DNA from: Bacteroidota bacterium
GTDB lineage: Bacteria > Bacteroidota > Bacteroidia > JACPRZ01
Assembly: GCA_016193485.1 (NCBI GenBank)
Contig: JACPRZ010000014.1
Location: forward strand, 1 to 51,396
Direction of reading: 5' to 3'
DNA length: 51,396 nt
A model generated the notes under the pieces. The model worked only from the letters and a program-made list of their open reading frames with translations. It ran no database searches and had not been told where the DNA came from. The position numbers were made by a program, and so were the translations under genes. This document shows positions 8,238 to 16,068 of the stretch, one piece after another. The stretch's first letter is position 1; each line of letters begins with the position of its first letter.

Positions 8238-8916
8238 GCGATATTCAAAAGAATTCGGAAAGAAAGAGAAAGTTCTCAATTACGCCTGTCAAACTTATCA
8301 GTTATCTCGCCCAAACAAAGTCGGCACAGTGATGGCGCTCATTCGTGAATGTCAGCCGAAATCATTTGAAGAATGGCAGAAATGGTATTTTCAAAATGCC
8401 AATACAGACGGAAAAACTCCAAGCAAAATCACGAAAGAAAGTTTAGCAGAACTCGGTGAACGGCTCTATGTAAAAATCAAAGAGATTGTAATTCCAGAAT
8501 GGACAGAAGCATTTAACCAACTTACATTACAGGACTGCGTTGATTATATTTTTAATCTAACCATCAACAGAACTTATGACGGTTTCATAAGAGAAAAATC
8601 AGTTATTGAAGACAACCTTGCAAAACATTTTCCTAATGTAAAGTTTGTAGAAAGCGACCCCGAACTTGACCACGCTGGCGACATTGACTACCTCGGCTGG
8701 GTGGACAAAAAAGCATTTGGCATACAAATCAAACCCGTTACAGCAAAAGCAAATTTTGGCAACTACTCTGCGACAGAAAGGATGAGAGCAAGTTTTAACG
8801 ACTTCACAAAAAAATTTGGCGGACACGTTTTTATTGTGTTCAGCATTGACGACAGCATAAGAAACGAAGAAGTAATCGGACAAATCGCAAGTGAAATTAA
8901 ACGACTCTCAAAATAG
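8218..8916 (+). CDS. MjaI-type type II restriction endonuclease
   Basis: A 232-residue protein resembling MjaI-family restriction endonucleases (from recall). The probable active site is DID at 155-157 followed by QIK at 170-172, a PD-(D/E)XK variant, in the segment GDIDYLGWVDKKAFGIQIK. MjaI itself recognises CTAG, and its partner is an SPPY-type methyltransferase like the one upstream; whether this enzyme shares that target is not shown. The start at 8218 overlaps the methyltransferase by 20 bases; a second ATG at 8230 would also serve. The two genes fill one cassette between attC1 and attC2, so this is a complete restriction-modification cassette. Confidence 0.85.
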   Translation: MPKPMPKRYSKEFGKKEKVLNYACQTYQLSRPNKVGTVMALIRECQPKSFEEWQKWYFQNANTDGKTPSKITKESLAELGERLYVKIKEIVIPEWTEAFNQLTLQDCVDYIFNLTINRTYDGFIREKSVIEDNLAKHFPNVKFVESDPELDHAGDIDYLGWVDKKAFGIQIKPVTAKANFGNYSATERMRASFNDFTKKFGGHVFIVFSIDDSIRNEEVIGQIASEIKRLSK

Positions 8917-8934
8917 CGGACGACAGAGCCACAT

Positions 8935-9078
8935 ACCGCCAACAGCGGGTTTAAGAAATGCGGGGTGACGAGCAAATTGAAAGTGTGTGCAATTAATTTA
9001 CCTTTGTGCGTATGGACAATGGACACCCATTTTATCCTCGCAAAAAAACACAGCGGCAATTCCTGACCGTTATGCGGC
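8935..9078 (+). other. attC2 (recombination-site palindrome, 3' arm decayed)
   Basis: The left core is ACCGCCAAC and the right core GTTATGCGG with G at 9069. The left stem (AGCGGGTTTAAGAAATGCGGGG) matches the other sites, but the right arm is poorly complementary and looks decayed. The next cassette's first bases TTATGCGG are complementary to CCGCATAA in the left core of attC3. Confidence 0.65.
8977..9006 (+). promoter_or_regulatory. promoter inside attC2
   Basis: TTG at 8977-8979, a spacer of exactly 19 bases, then TACCTTTG at 8999-9006: a full match to the Bacteroidota promoter form TTG-N19-TAnnTTTG. It lies in the attC loop and reads across the right core into the VOC lipoprotein gene, whose ATG is at 9120. 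Confidence 0.7.
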
Positions 9079-9119
9079 AGCTTAAAAGACGACACAACGG
9101 TAAAAAACAGAAAGGCAAA

Positions 9120-9662
9120 ATGAATAGACTAATAATAACAATTTCAATTGTAACAATTCTTACAAGTTGCAACTCGACAAATAAAAAAACAAATAAAATG
9201 GAAGAACAAAAAAATGAAACGACAAACACAGTTTCAACTAACGACACAACCCCTAGGGTAACGGGAATTGGTGGAATTTTCTTTTTTTCTGACAATCCCA
9301 AAGAAACGAAAGAATGGTATCGTAAGAACTTGGGACTTGAAACCAATGAGTATGGTTCGAGTTTTGAATTTAGAAATGCAAACAGACCTGAGGAAATTAA
9401 TTATCTCCAATGGAGTCCTTTTAAAAAAGGCAGTGAATATTTCGCACCTTCAAAAAAGGAATTTATGATTAATTATCGAGTTCAAAATATTGAAGGGCTC
9501 GTAAATAAACTAAAAAAAAACGGAGTGACAATTGTTGATGAAATTGAGACTTTTGAGTATGGGAAATTTGTTCACATAATGGACTCAGAAGGAAACAAAA
9601 TAGAACTTTGGGAACCAATTGACAGTGTATTTACTGCAATGGGCGGAAAGACGACTAAATAA
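9120..9662 (+). CDS. VOC-family (glyoxalase-fold) lipoprotein
   Basis: A 180-residue protein starting MNRLIITISIVTILTSC: a lipoprotein signal with the lipid-bearing cysteine at residue 17. The open frame runs upstream to 9006, but that part lies within attC2 and lacks signal-peptide character, so ATG 9120 is preferred. After a K/N/T linker, residues about 50-175 form one VOC domain (GIGGIFFFSDNPKETKEWY, later GKFVHIMDSEGNKIELWEP). VOC proteins include glyoxalases, dioxygenases and drug-binding proteins; which applies is unknown. A surface-anchored VOC protein is uncommon. Confidence 0.8.
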   Translation: MNRLIITISIVTILTSCNSTNKKTNKMEEQKNETTNTVSTNDTTPRVTGIGGIFFFSDNPKETKEWYRKNLGLETNEYGSSFEFRNANRPEEINYLQWSPFKKGSEYFAPSKKEFMINYRVQNIEGLVNKLKKNGVTIVDEIETFEYGKFVHIMDSEGNKIELWEPIDSVFTAMGGKTTK

Positions 9663-9693
9663 TAAAGAACGACACACTGTATGCAAGAAAGCC

Positions 9694-9832
9694 GACCGCA
9701 TAACAGCACCTTGCCAAAAGCGGGGCGGAAGTGCCTCGCAGACACCTTCGTGCAGGGTGAAAGTTCAGTTCTCCGAATAAACGGTAGTGCTGAAAACCTC
9801 CGCCATCGCAAATCTGCAAAACGTTAGCGGTC
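9694..9832 (+). other. attC3 (recombination-site palindrome)
   Basis: Left core CCGCATAAC, right core GTTAGCGGTC with G at 9823. GACCGC before the left core pairs with GCGGTC after the right core. Inner pairing (GGCGGA with TCCGCC) is weaker than in attC5 or attC6. The loop has only a poor -7 look-alike (CACCTTCG at 9743). Confidence 0.7.
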
Positions 9833-9887
9833 ATTGTAAGACAGAACGACACGAACTTTAAATAGAAACCAATTAAAAACAAAACTT

Positions 9888-10262
9888 ATGGACACTTTAT
9901 CACCAAACATTTTTGTAAAAGACATCAACAAGACAATTGACTTTTACCGACAATTAGGATTTGAATTAATAACAACCGTTCCCGACAAAGGCGACTATGT
10001 TTGGGCTATGATGACTTGTGGCAAGGTTACTTTTATGTTCCAAACTTTTGACAGTTTAGCCGACACATTGCCTGCAATCAGCAGACAAGACGGTGGCTCA
10101 CTTTTGTTTTACATCGGACTGAAAAACATCAGAACATTTTTTGACAGCATAAAAGATAAAGTGACAGTTGTTAAGGGACTTGAAAAAGCATTTTATGGCG
10201 CGACCGAATTTTCTATTACGGACAACAACGGATATGTATTAACATTTGCTGAAGATGAATAA
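9888..10262 (+). CDS. VOC-family protein
   Basis: A 124-residue single-domain protein of the glyoxalase/bleomycin-resistance fold. It begins SPNIFVKDINKTIDFYRQLGF, continues with WAMMTCGKVTFMFQ, and ends TEFSITDNNGYVLTFAE, the usual last beta-strand with its metal-ligand glutamate position. No signal peptide, so cytoplasmic. Substrate unknown. It opens a two-gene cassette with the cupin gene 11 bases downstream. Its similarity to the preceding VOC lipoprotein is at fold level only. Confidence 0.85.
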   Translation: MDTLSPNIFVKDINKTIDFYRQLGFELITTVPDKGDYVWAMMTCGKVTFMFQTFDSLADTLPAISRQDGGSLLFYIGLKNIRTFFDSIKDKVTVVKGLEKAFYGATEFSITDNNGYVLTFAEDE

Positions 10263-10273
10263 TACCACGACAA

Positions 10274-10615
10274 ATGACAGCAACAAAAATTTTTCCAAAC
10301 ATTATTTCGCAACATCCGACAGCGGACATTCCCATTGACGGAGTTACATCTCATCTCGTTCAAGCGGGACAGCAACAATTTGTTTTTATGCAGTTTGACA
10401 AGGACTGTGAAATTCCAGAACATTCACACGAAGCACAGTGGGGCGTTGTGCTTGACGGGACAATGGAATTAACCATTGCGGGACAAAAAAGAATTTTAAC
10501 AAAGGGCGACAGTTATTTCATTGACAAAAATGTTAGACATTCAGCAAAAATTAAAGCGGGTTACACCGACTTGACTTTGTTTAATCAAGCCGACAGGTAT
10601 AAAATAAGAAAATGA
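10274..10615 (+). CDS. cupin-domain protein
   Basis: A 113-residue small beta-barrel protein. The cupin motif is clear: PEHSHEAQWGVVLDG supplies two histidines and the conserved glycine turn, GDSYFIDKNVRHSA supplies the second motif with its histidine. Such proteins bind a metal and often act on small molecules or sense them. It follows the VOC gene after 11 bases in the same cassette, so the pair probably works or travels together. Confidence 0.85.
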   Translation: MTATKIFPNIISQHPTADIPIDGVTSHLVQAGQQQFVFMQFDKDCEIPEHSHEAQWGVVLDGTMELTIAGQKRILTKGDSYFIDKNVRHSAKIKAGYTDLTLFNQADRYKIRK

Positions 10616-10662
10616 ACTTCACAGCGGACAGATACAACACGACAACGAAAGACAGAAGGGCT

Positions 10663-10799
10663 ACTGCTAACAAGTGCTTTAATGCAAGCGGGGGAACATA
10701 GCGTATTTAAAATTTTGTATCTTCGTATTAGCATTGTAGCGGTGGACAGGTGAGTAGCTCGTAATCCCCGCCTGCATAAAGCACTGAAACGTTAGCCAC
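10663..10799 (+). other. attC4 (recombination-site palindrome)
   Basis: Left core CTGCTAAC, right core GTTAGCCAC with G at 10791. The arms AGTGCTTTAATGCA and TGCATAAAGCACT pair well. The loop contains TATCTTCG at 10718-10725, a weaker variant of the Bacteroidota -7 box. The right core bases TTAGCCAC are complementary to GTGGCTAA in attC5, which closes the next cassette. Confidence 0.8.
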
Positions 10800-10877
10800 A
10801 ATGCAAGACGACAGAACAGTATTAACTTTGCAAACTAAAAGTGCGGTGTCAGCACTATAATCACTGACGACAATAAA

Positions 10878-11792
10878 ATGAAAACAACACTACTCATTCT
10901 ATTGACAACTTGGTTTACTTTAACTGCCGTACACGGACAGACAAATGTTTACCATCCTTTTCCCGACTCAAATGCAGTTTGGAACGGAACATTTAATGGA
11001 GGACTAATGGGTTGCTGGGAAAGTTATTCCTACACCATTAATGGGGATACGCTTATTGGTAGTTTTGTATACCATAAACTTTATATTCCATATGTTCAAA
11101 CAAACGGAATTTGTGGACTAATTCATATTGCAGGATATAATGGCTGTTTTAGACAAGATATTCCAGATAGAAAAATTTATTATATTGCACCTGATGATTC
11201 TACGGAGGATTTGCTTTTCAATTTTAATCTTCAGGTAGGGGATACTATTTATGGTTTTAACAGGTTGGGTTGTACTCAACTGACAGACACAATTACTTTA
11301 ATTGATTCTACATTAATTGGAACAGATTACCGTAAGAGATGGTATTTTGGTGCTTCACCGGAAATTAATGCTATGATTGAAGGAATAGGGTTTTATTCCG
11401 GATTATTAGAAGGATGTGCTGGAGGAATGCTTGACGCTCCTAGCTACATGCTTAACTGCTTTAAGCAAAATGGTATCACCATTTATCCAGACACTACCAC
11501 GAACTGCCAAATCGTTACTTCCGTTAATTCAATAGACAAATTATTAAGCGTGGTAAAAATTTATCCTAACCCATTATCCATTTTGACAACTTTACGGTTA
11601 GACAAATATTTAAGTGACGCATCCCTAACTGTTTACAACTCATTCGGACAAAAAGTAAAACAAATAAAAAATATAACAGGGCAGACAGTTACTCTGCACC
11701 GTGACAATTTACCAAGCGGACTTTATTTCATTCGGCTGACACAAGACAATAAAATAATTACAGCAGACAAGTTAGTAATCGCGGACAAATGA
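10878..11792 (+). CDS. secreted protein with T9SS C-terminal sorting domain
   Basis: A 304-residue protein with a signal peptide (residues 1-20, ending VHGQ). The body (about 25-215) has many aromatic residues and several cysteines and matches no family I know. Residues about 226-304 form a type A sorting domain (KIYPNPL at the start, SGLYFIRLTQDNKI near the end), which directs export through the type IX system and attachment to the cell surface. It is the only gene of its cassette. Its T9SS tag shows the cassette was made for a Bacteroidota host. Confidence 0.85.
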   Translation: MKTTLLILLTTWFTLTAVHGQTNVYHPFPDSNAVWNGTFNGGLMGCWESYSYTINGDTLIGSFVYHKLYIPYVQTNGICGLIHIAGYNGCFRQDIPDRKIYYIAPDDSTEDLLFNFNLQVGDTIYGFNRLGCTQLTDTITLIDSTLIGTDYRKRWYFGASPEINAMIEGIGFYSGLLEGCAGGMLDAPSYMLNCFKQNGITIYPDTTTNCQIVTSVNSIDKLLSVVKIYPNPLSILTTLRLDKYLSDASLTVYNSFGQKVKQIKNITGQTVTLHRDNLPSGLYFIRLTQDNKIITADKLVIADK

Positions 11793-11817
11793 CACGACTA
11801 TACAACGACAGTTGCAC

Positions 11818-11955
11818 TGTGGCTAACACGGGGCTTGTCGTAAGCGGGGTGGACGAGCAATTTTTACCTTTGTGCCTCGCAATTAGTTTTGTGGCGGGGG
11901 ACAGGTGAGTAGCCCGTAATCCCCGCCTACGCAAGCCCCGAAAACGTTATGCACA
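11818..11955 (+). other. attC5 (recombination-site palindrome)
   Basis: The best-formed site. Left core GTGGCTAAC, right core GTTATGCAC with G at 11946. The arms CGGGGCTTG and CAAGCCCCG, then AAGCGGGG and CCCCGCCT, pair closely. The loop holds TACCTTTG at 11865-11872, without TTG at the -33 position. The bases TTATGCACA after the G are complementary to TGTGCATAA in attC6. Confidence 0.85.
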
Positions 11956-12275
11956 AGGCGTAGGACGACCGTAAAAGCGACTTACCTTCGTGCTTTAAAA
12001 CGGACAATTCAATGACAAGACAATTTCAAACCGACACTCAAACCGACCGCAGAAAAAGAAAATTTAGTTTTTTTGCCAACGCTCTTTTAAAAAGAAAAAA
12101 TAAATTTGCGACACATAATGCAAGAGTAGCGCAAGCAACACAAAGCGACACGCAAACCAAAGCTTACGCTACACTTGCATTTTTTCCAACGCCTTTTTAC
12201 TGACACGACCATAATGGTATCCGATAATCTTTCAAAAAATAATTACTTTTACAAACAATTTTAAAAATAAAAATA
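11956..12275. other. cassette leader with an imperfect hairpin
   Basis: No gene is convincing; a 63-codon frame at 12012-12203 is low-complexity T/K/R sequence. An imperfect palindrome at 12119-12179 pairs TGCAAGAGTAGCGCAAGC with GCTTACGCTACACTTGCA. A TTACTTTTAC sequence near 12243 resembles a -7 box for the following gene. Confidence 0.45.
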
Positions 12276-14054
12276 ATGAAAAAATCAATTACAATTTTAA
12301 CAGCAACGCTTCTACTCGTTGGACAGGTGAGTTTTGCGCAAGACGCAAATTACTCACAACAATTAATTAATCAAGTAGAAAGTATTAAACAATCTGTTTC
12401 TGTTTCATCAAAACAAGAAAAATTACATAAACATTGTTTAACTGCGTATTTATCAGAAGCAAAAAAGAACTGGGAAAAGCTAACTCCAGCAGCTAAAGAT
12501 TATTTTAAAGTTTTGATGGTAAGACCAACATTAACTGGACCAGAAGTGGTTTTTTATTCAACTTATTTTGACATTCATTACACTCTTTCTGGTGATGACG
12601 CAGTTGACCCGACAGATAATGACGCTAATGGATACCCTGATTATATTGAGCAGTTAGCACAAATTGCTGACTATGTTTATCAAACGGACAGTGCAAGGGG
12701 ATTTACTGAACCCCCTGCTGATGGTGCGGGTGGCTCTGATTATTATGATATTTATCTGCTTGGTCCAAATAATTCAGATATGAGCGGTGCTTATGGTTTT
12801 GTAGCCCCCGAAAATAATATTGGCGATAATCCAAAATCTACCACGATTACTGAAATTTATGCTTCTACAAGTTGGATGGCATTGAGAAGTGATGAATATG
12901 TTTCACTTGGTGGAATAGATGGGCTTAAAGTTACTGCGGCTCACGAAATTTCTCACTCATTTGATATGGGATATAACGCAAATCTATCGTTCTTTTTTAT
13001 GGAAGCAAAGGGGCCGTGGGAAGAACAATTAATATATCCCACAAATCCTGATAATTTTCAGTATTTAATGGAAATATTTGGAACTCCTGATGTTGCAATG
13101 AATTGGGATAAAGTAATTGATGGATCTGGTTATGATTTACATATGTATGGTGCTTGGATTTTTAACAAATATCTCACGGAAAGAACAAATGATAATATCA
13201 TAAGAAAAATTTTAGAACGATGTATTGCTTGCAACAACGACTATGCTTGTGAAATAACGGGCTACAACAACGAATTAACTGCAAATTGGAGCAGTGATTT
13301 TGAAACCATTTTTGGAAACTGGTTAATCGCAAATGTGGTAATGGACAATGACCCTGGTTATACTCCATACATTTATTCCAATGCAAACGCTTATGGAAAT
13401 TATATTGATAGCAGTGGTGGTTTGAATATTGAAGATGTTATTACATACACTGGAACAACAGTTAATTGGGATAGCGACATTGACGGAAATGAACGCTTAC
13501 AAAGATTAAGCGGAGATTATTTGGAAATTAATCCTAATCAGAATTTTTCTTTGACATTTACTCCAAATAATCCTATTGCTGAATTGGACTTGGTTCTTTT
13601 GAAAGTCAATTCAACTTCGGGAACATTAACAGTTCAGCCGTCTGTCGTTTCTGGTAACAATCTGATTATTAATGTAACCGACCAAGCAAATTACGATGGT
13701 TTTGTTGCGATTATAGGAAGATTAGACGCTGATGTTGCAGACACTTTATCGGAACAGTATACATTAACAATTGATGGAGTTACTGGTGTTCCGAATGTAA
13801 GCAATATTGAAAAAATTTCAATTTATCCAAATCCTGTAAAAGATAAATTAATACTTTCTGGACTATCGGATAAAGAAAATTTTACTTTTGAAATCAAAGA
13901 TGTGTTAGGGAAAAAAGTTTATTCTTCCGTAAGTATTGTTGAACACGAGAGATTTATCGCTGATGTTACAGATTTGGATAACGGAGTTTACTTTTTAACA
14001 TTGACAGATAGCAATAAGAAAAGTAAAACGCATAAGGTTATTATTTCAAAATAA
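12276..14054 (+). CDS. secreted HEXXH metallopeptidase-like protein with T9SS sorting domain
   Basis: A 592-residue protein. The signal peptide ends near residue 21 (SFAQ). A zinc-peptidase signature HEISH is at 223-227 in the context VTAAHEISHSFDMGYN, followed about 20 residues later by EAKGPWEEQ, which could give the third ligand. The layout resembles MXAN_6640-type putative metalloproteases (from recall). Residues about 515-592 are a type A sorting domain (ISIYPNPVKDK, then DNGVYFLTLTD). It is probably exported by T9SS and attached to the surface. It shares its cassette with a DUF6438-like lipoprotein. Confidence 0.85.
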   Translation: MKKSITILTATLLLVGQVSFAQDANYSQQLINQVESIKQSVSVSSKQEKLHKHCLTAYLSEAKKNWEKLTPAAKDYFKVLMVRPTLTGPEVVFYSTYFDIHYTLSGDDAVDPTDNDANGYPDYIEQLAQIADYVYQTDSARGFTEPPADGAGGSDYYDIYLLGPNNSDMSGAYGFVAPENNIGDNPKSTTITEIYASTSWMALRSDEYVSLGGIDGLKVTAAHEISHSFDMGYNANLSFFFMEAKGPWEEQLIYPTNPDNFQYLMEIFGTPDVAMNWDKVIDGSGYDLHMYGAWIFNKYLTERTNDNIIRKILERCIACNNDYACEITGYNNELTANWSSDFETIFGNWLIANVVMDNDPGYTPYIYSNANAYGNYIDSSGGLNIEDVITYTGTTVNWDSDIDGNERLQRLSGDYLEINPNQNFSLTFTPNNPIAELDLVLLKVNSTSGTLTVQPSVVSGNNLIINVTDQANYDGFVAIIGRLDADVADTLSEQYTLTIDGVTGVPNVSNIEKISIYPNPVKDKLILSGLSDKENFTFEIKDVLGKKVYSSVSIVEHERFIADVTDLDNGVYFLTLTDSNKKSKTHKVIISK

Positions 14055-14124
14055 TTAAGAGTAAAGCAACGCTGGCAAAATTGTCAGCGTTGCTTATTTT
14101 ACAATTTTCAAACTGAAGAAAACT

Positions 14125-14523
14125 ATGAAACACTTATTCATTCTACTTTTTTTGTTTGGTTCGTGCAGTGTTACAAAAAAAAATAACAGCACAAACAATA
14201 AAAATTCAGACACATACGAAAACACTCATATTGAGATGACAAAAACAGCGTGTCACGGAAAATGTCCTGTCTATAAAATCACTATACAAGGAAATGGAAA
14301 AGCAATTTACGATGGACAAAATAATGTTGATAAAATTGGCAAATACGAAAAATTGCTTTCAAAAGAAGAAATAGATAACTTAATAAAAAAGTTTGAAGAA
14401 GTTAAGTTTTTTGAATTTAAGAACGAGTATTTTGCAAAAGCGACAGATTTACCAACGACATACTTAGAGTTCACTCATAAAGAACAAAACAAAAAAAAAT
14501 CACCACACTTCCAAAGTTTGTGA
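14125..14523 (+). CDS. DUF6438-like lipoprotein, possibly frameshifted at its end
   Basis: A 132-residue protein. The lipoprotein signal ends at LFGSC (cysteine 14). Residues about 37-115 fit the DUF6438 pattern (MTKTACHGKCPVYKITIQGNG, then KIGKYEKLLSKEEIDNL, then TYLEF). Function unknown. After TYLEFTHKEQN the frame enters an A9 run (near 14491-14499) and then a tail that does not look like the family; another frame would continue KITTLPKF. A one-base indel in the run, real or a sequencing error, is likely. Confidence 0.7.
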   Translation: MKHLFILLFLFGSCSVTKKNNSTNNKNSDTYENTHIEMTKTACHGKCPVYKITIQGNGKAIYDGQNNVDKIGKYEKLLSKEEIDNLIKKFEEVKFFEFKNEYFAKATDLPTTYLEFTHKEQNKKKSPHFQSL

Positions 14524-14686
14524 AATAAGCTTGCAATCCAACACAAGACAAAAAATAAAAAATGCCCTCACAAAAAAACTAAATTTTCTTGCGACCGCAC
14601 AGCCGACATAGACACGCAGACCGACAGCAAGCAAGCGTGACAGCGTAACCTGACACTGATGAGTTTCATAGTGGGGGACAATCGCC

Positions 14687-14824
14687 CTGTGCATAACACG
14701 GGCTTAAAAGAAATGGCGGGTGACGAATAAATTTGTAGGTCTGTGCTTTCTATTTACTTTTGTGCGGGGCGACAGTGACGAGCTTTTAAACCGCCACTTC
14801 TTTAAGCCCGAAACGTTGGTGGCA
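14687..14824 (+). other. attC6 (recombination-site palindrome)
   Basis: Left core TGTGCATAAC, right core GTTGGTGG with G at 14815. The arms CGGGCTTAAAAGAA and TTCTTTAAGCCCG pair, as do TGGCGG and CCGCCA. The loop carries a complete promoter (see 14732-14762). No attC with an arm complementary to TTGGTGGCA is found downstream, so the last cassette lacks its closing site. Confidence 0.85.
14732..14762 (+). promoter_or_regulatory. promoter inside attC6
   Basis: TTTG at 14732-14735, a spacer of exactly 19 bases, then TACTTTTG at 14755-14762: a perfect match to the Bacteroidota consensus. It lies in the attC loop and points into the last cassette. Confidence 0.75.
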
Positions 14825-15081
14825 ATGGTTTTTGCGAGCGTTCACCCTTACAATTTCCAAGCAACCCGACATGACAGTACACCTTGATTTCTTTCAGGAC
14901 ATCAACCCGCTTGCCGACACTAAAGGTTAAATTTTGCCCAGCCGCACTTAAAAAACACCAACGCAGCAAGCACAATTAAAAACCGCACAAGGCAGCGCGA
15001 CACCAAAGTTTTTAATAGCTTGCTCCAAAGGATTATCGTATTTTCTATTACTTTTGCAATCAGAAAAATAATAGATAAACC
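14825..15081 (+). promoter_or_regulatory. leader of the last cassette with a promoter-like box
   Basis: No gene is seen. TACTTTTG at 15049-15056 is a Bacteroidota -7 box about 26-47 bases before the two candidate starts of the lipoprotein gene. No TTG lies at the ideal -33 distance, the closest being at 15020. The rest is A/C-rich filler like the other cassette leaders. Confidence 0.45.
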
Positions 15082-16034
15082 ATGCAGTTTATTACACCAG
15101 ATATGGAACACGTTTTTAAATTATGGACAATTTTATTTGTGGTTACTATTTATTCTTGTAACTCAGAAAACAGCAGCGAAATCTCAACCGGCATTGAGCA
15201 AAGAGAAAAAGTATCTGATACAGGGTCAAATAATAATGCTATTGTTATTCCTAAAGAATTAGATAGTGTAAGAGAAACCGAAATGGACAATTCAGTCCTT
15301 TCGGCAGATACGGTTACATCCGAAAAAATAATGATTGCATTAACTGGAATGTATAGAAAAGGTGACAAAGAACACCTGATTTCTGGAGATGGTAAGCAAT
15401 GGTATGGTGTTTTTACAAATGTAGATGGTCCTCCTAAATACAAAATAATACCAACGATTTTACATATTAAAGATACTGTTGATGAAGGCGATATAACGTA
15501 TGATGAATACGAAAAGACACCTAATAGCATAATTATTTCTGCCGATAATAATAAGGATAACTGGAATAACTGTCTGTTTTTATTTAAAGGTATTAAAACA
15601 GCAGCAAAACAGGAAAAAAATTATCCCCAGTAATTTATGGCGTCAGCATAAGCAGCACCGATCACTTTGATTTATATGCCGAAGGAATAGTTATTTTGGA
15701 TTCAAGTGAAGCCCCAAGGAACCAGTCTTGCAATGATGGGTATTCTTCGGGTGATGGGGTAGTGATTAAAAATTATTCCATTTTTTTAATAAATGATGTT
15801 TATCATGCAGATATTGACAGGTGGACAGTTGGGAAAAAATATGTTTTATTACCCAGTAGTAACATTTGTAATAATGCTATACCAACAATAAAGTTTATTG
15901 GCGATTTGGATGGGGATGAAATTCCCGATTTCCTGTTGCAATATCGCCATAAAATGGCATGGAGCATTGTTCTGCTCTTATCTTCAAAAGGTTTTAAAGA
16001 GGTTGCAGAGTTTTATGAAGGCACGGGATGTTAA
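15082..16034 (+). pseudogene. frameshifted lipoprotein gene, paralogue of the next gene
   Basis: Two adjacent frames read as one gene: 15082-15633 (lipoprotein signal ending IYSC, then WYGVF and IIPTILHIKD) and a second frame from about 15621 to 16034. The join is an A7 run at about 15613-15619; one base more or less lets KTAAKQEK run into LSPVIYGVSIS. The second half ends with a DLDGDEIPDFL calcium-loop-like motif and KEVAEFYEGTGC, matching DIDRDGLLDLI and KKVAEF...GC in the following gene. It may start at 15082 or 15103. The shift is either inactivation or a sequencing error. Confidence 0.7.
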
Positions 16035-16068
16035 AAGACATGAATAATAAGAAACTACTGATTTTAAC

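Noticed and set aside
12012..12203. 63-codon frame upstream of the HEXXH protein
   Set aside because: Low-complexity T/R/K composition across a hairpin; no conserved pattern and no separate promoter or spacing.
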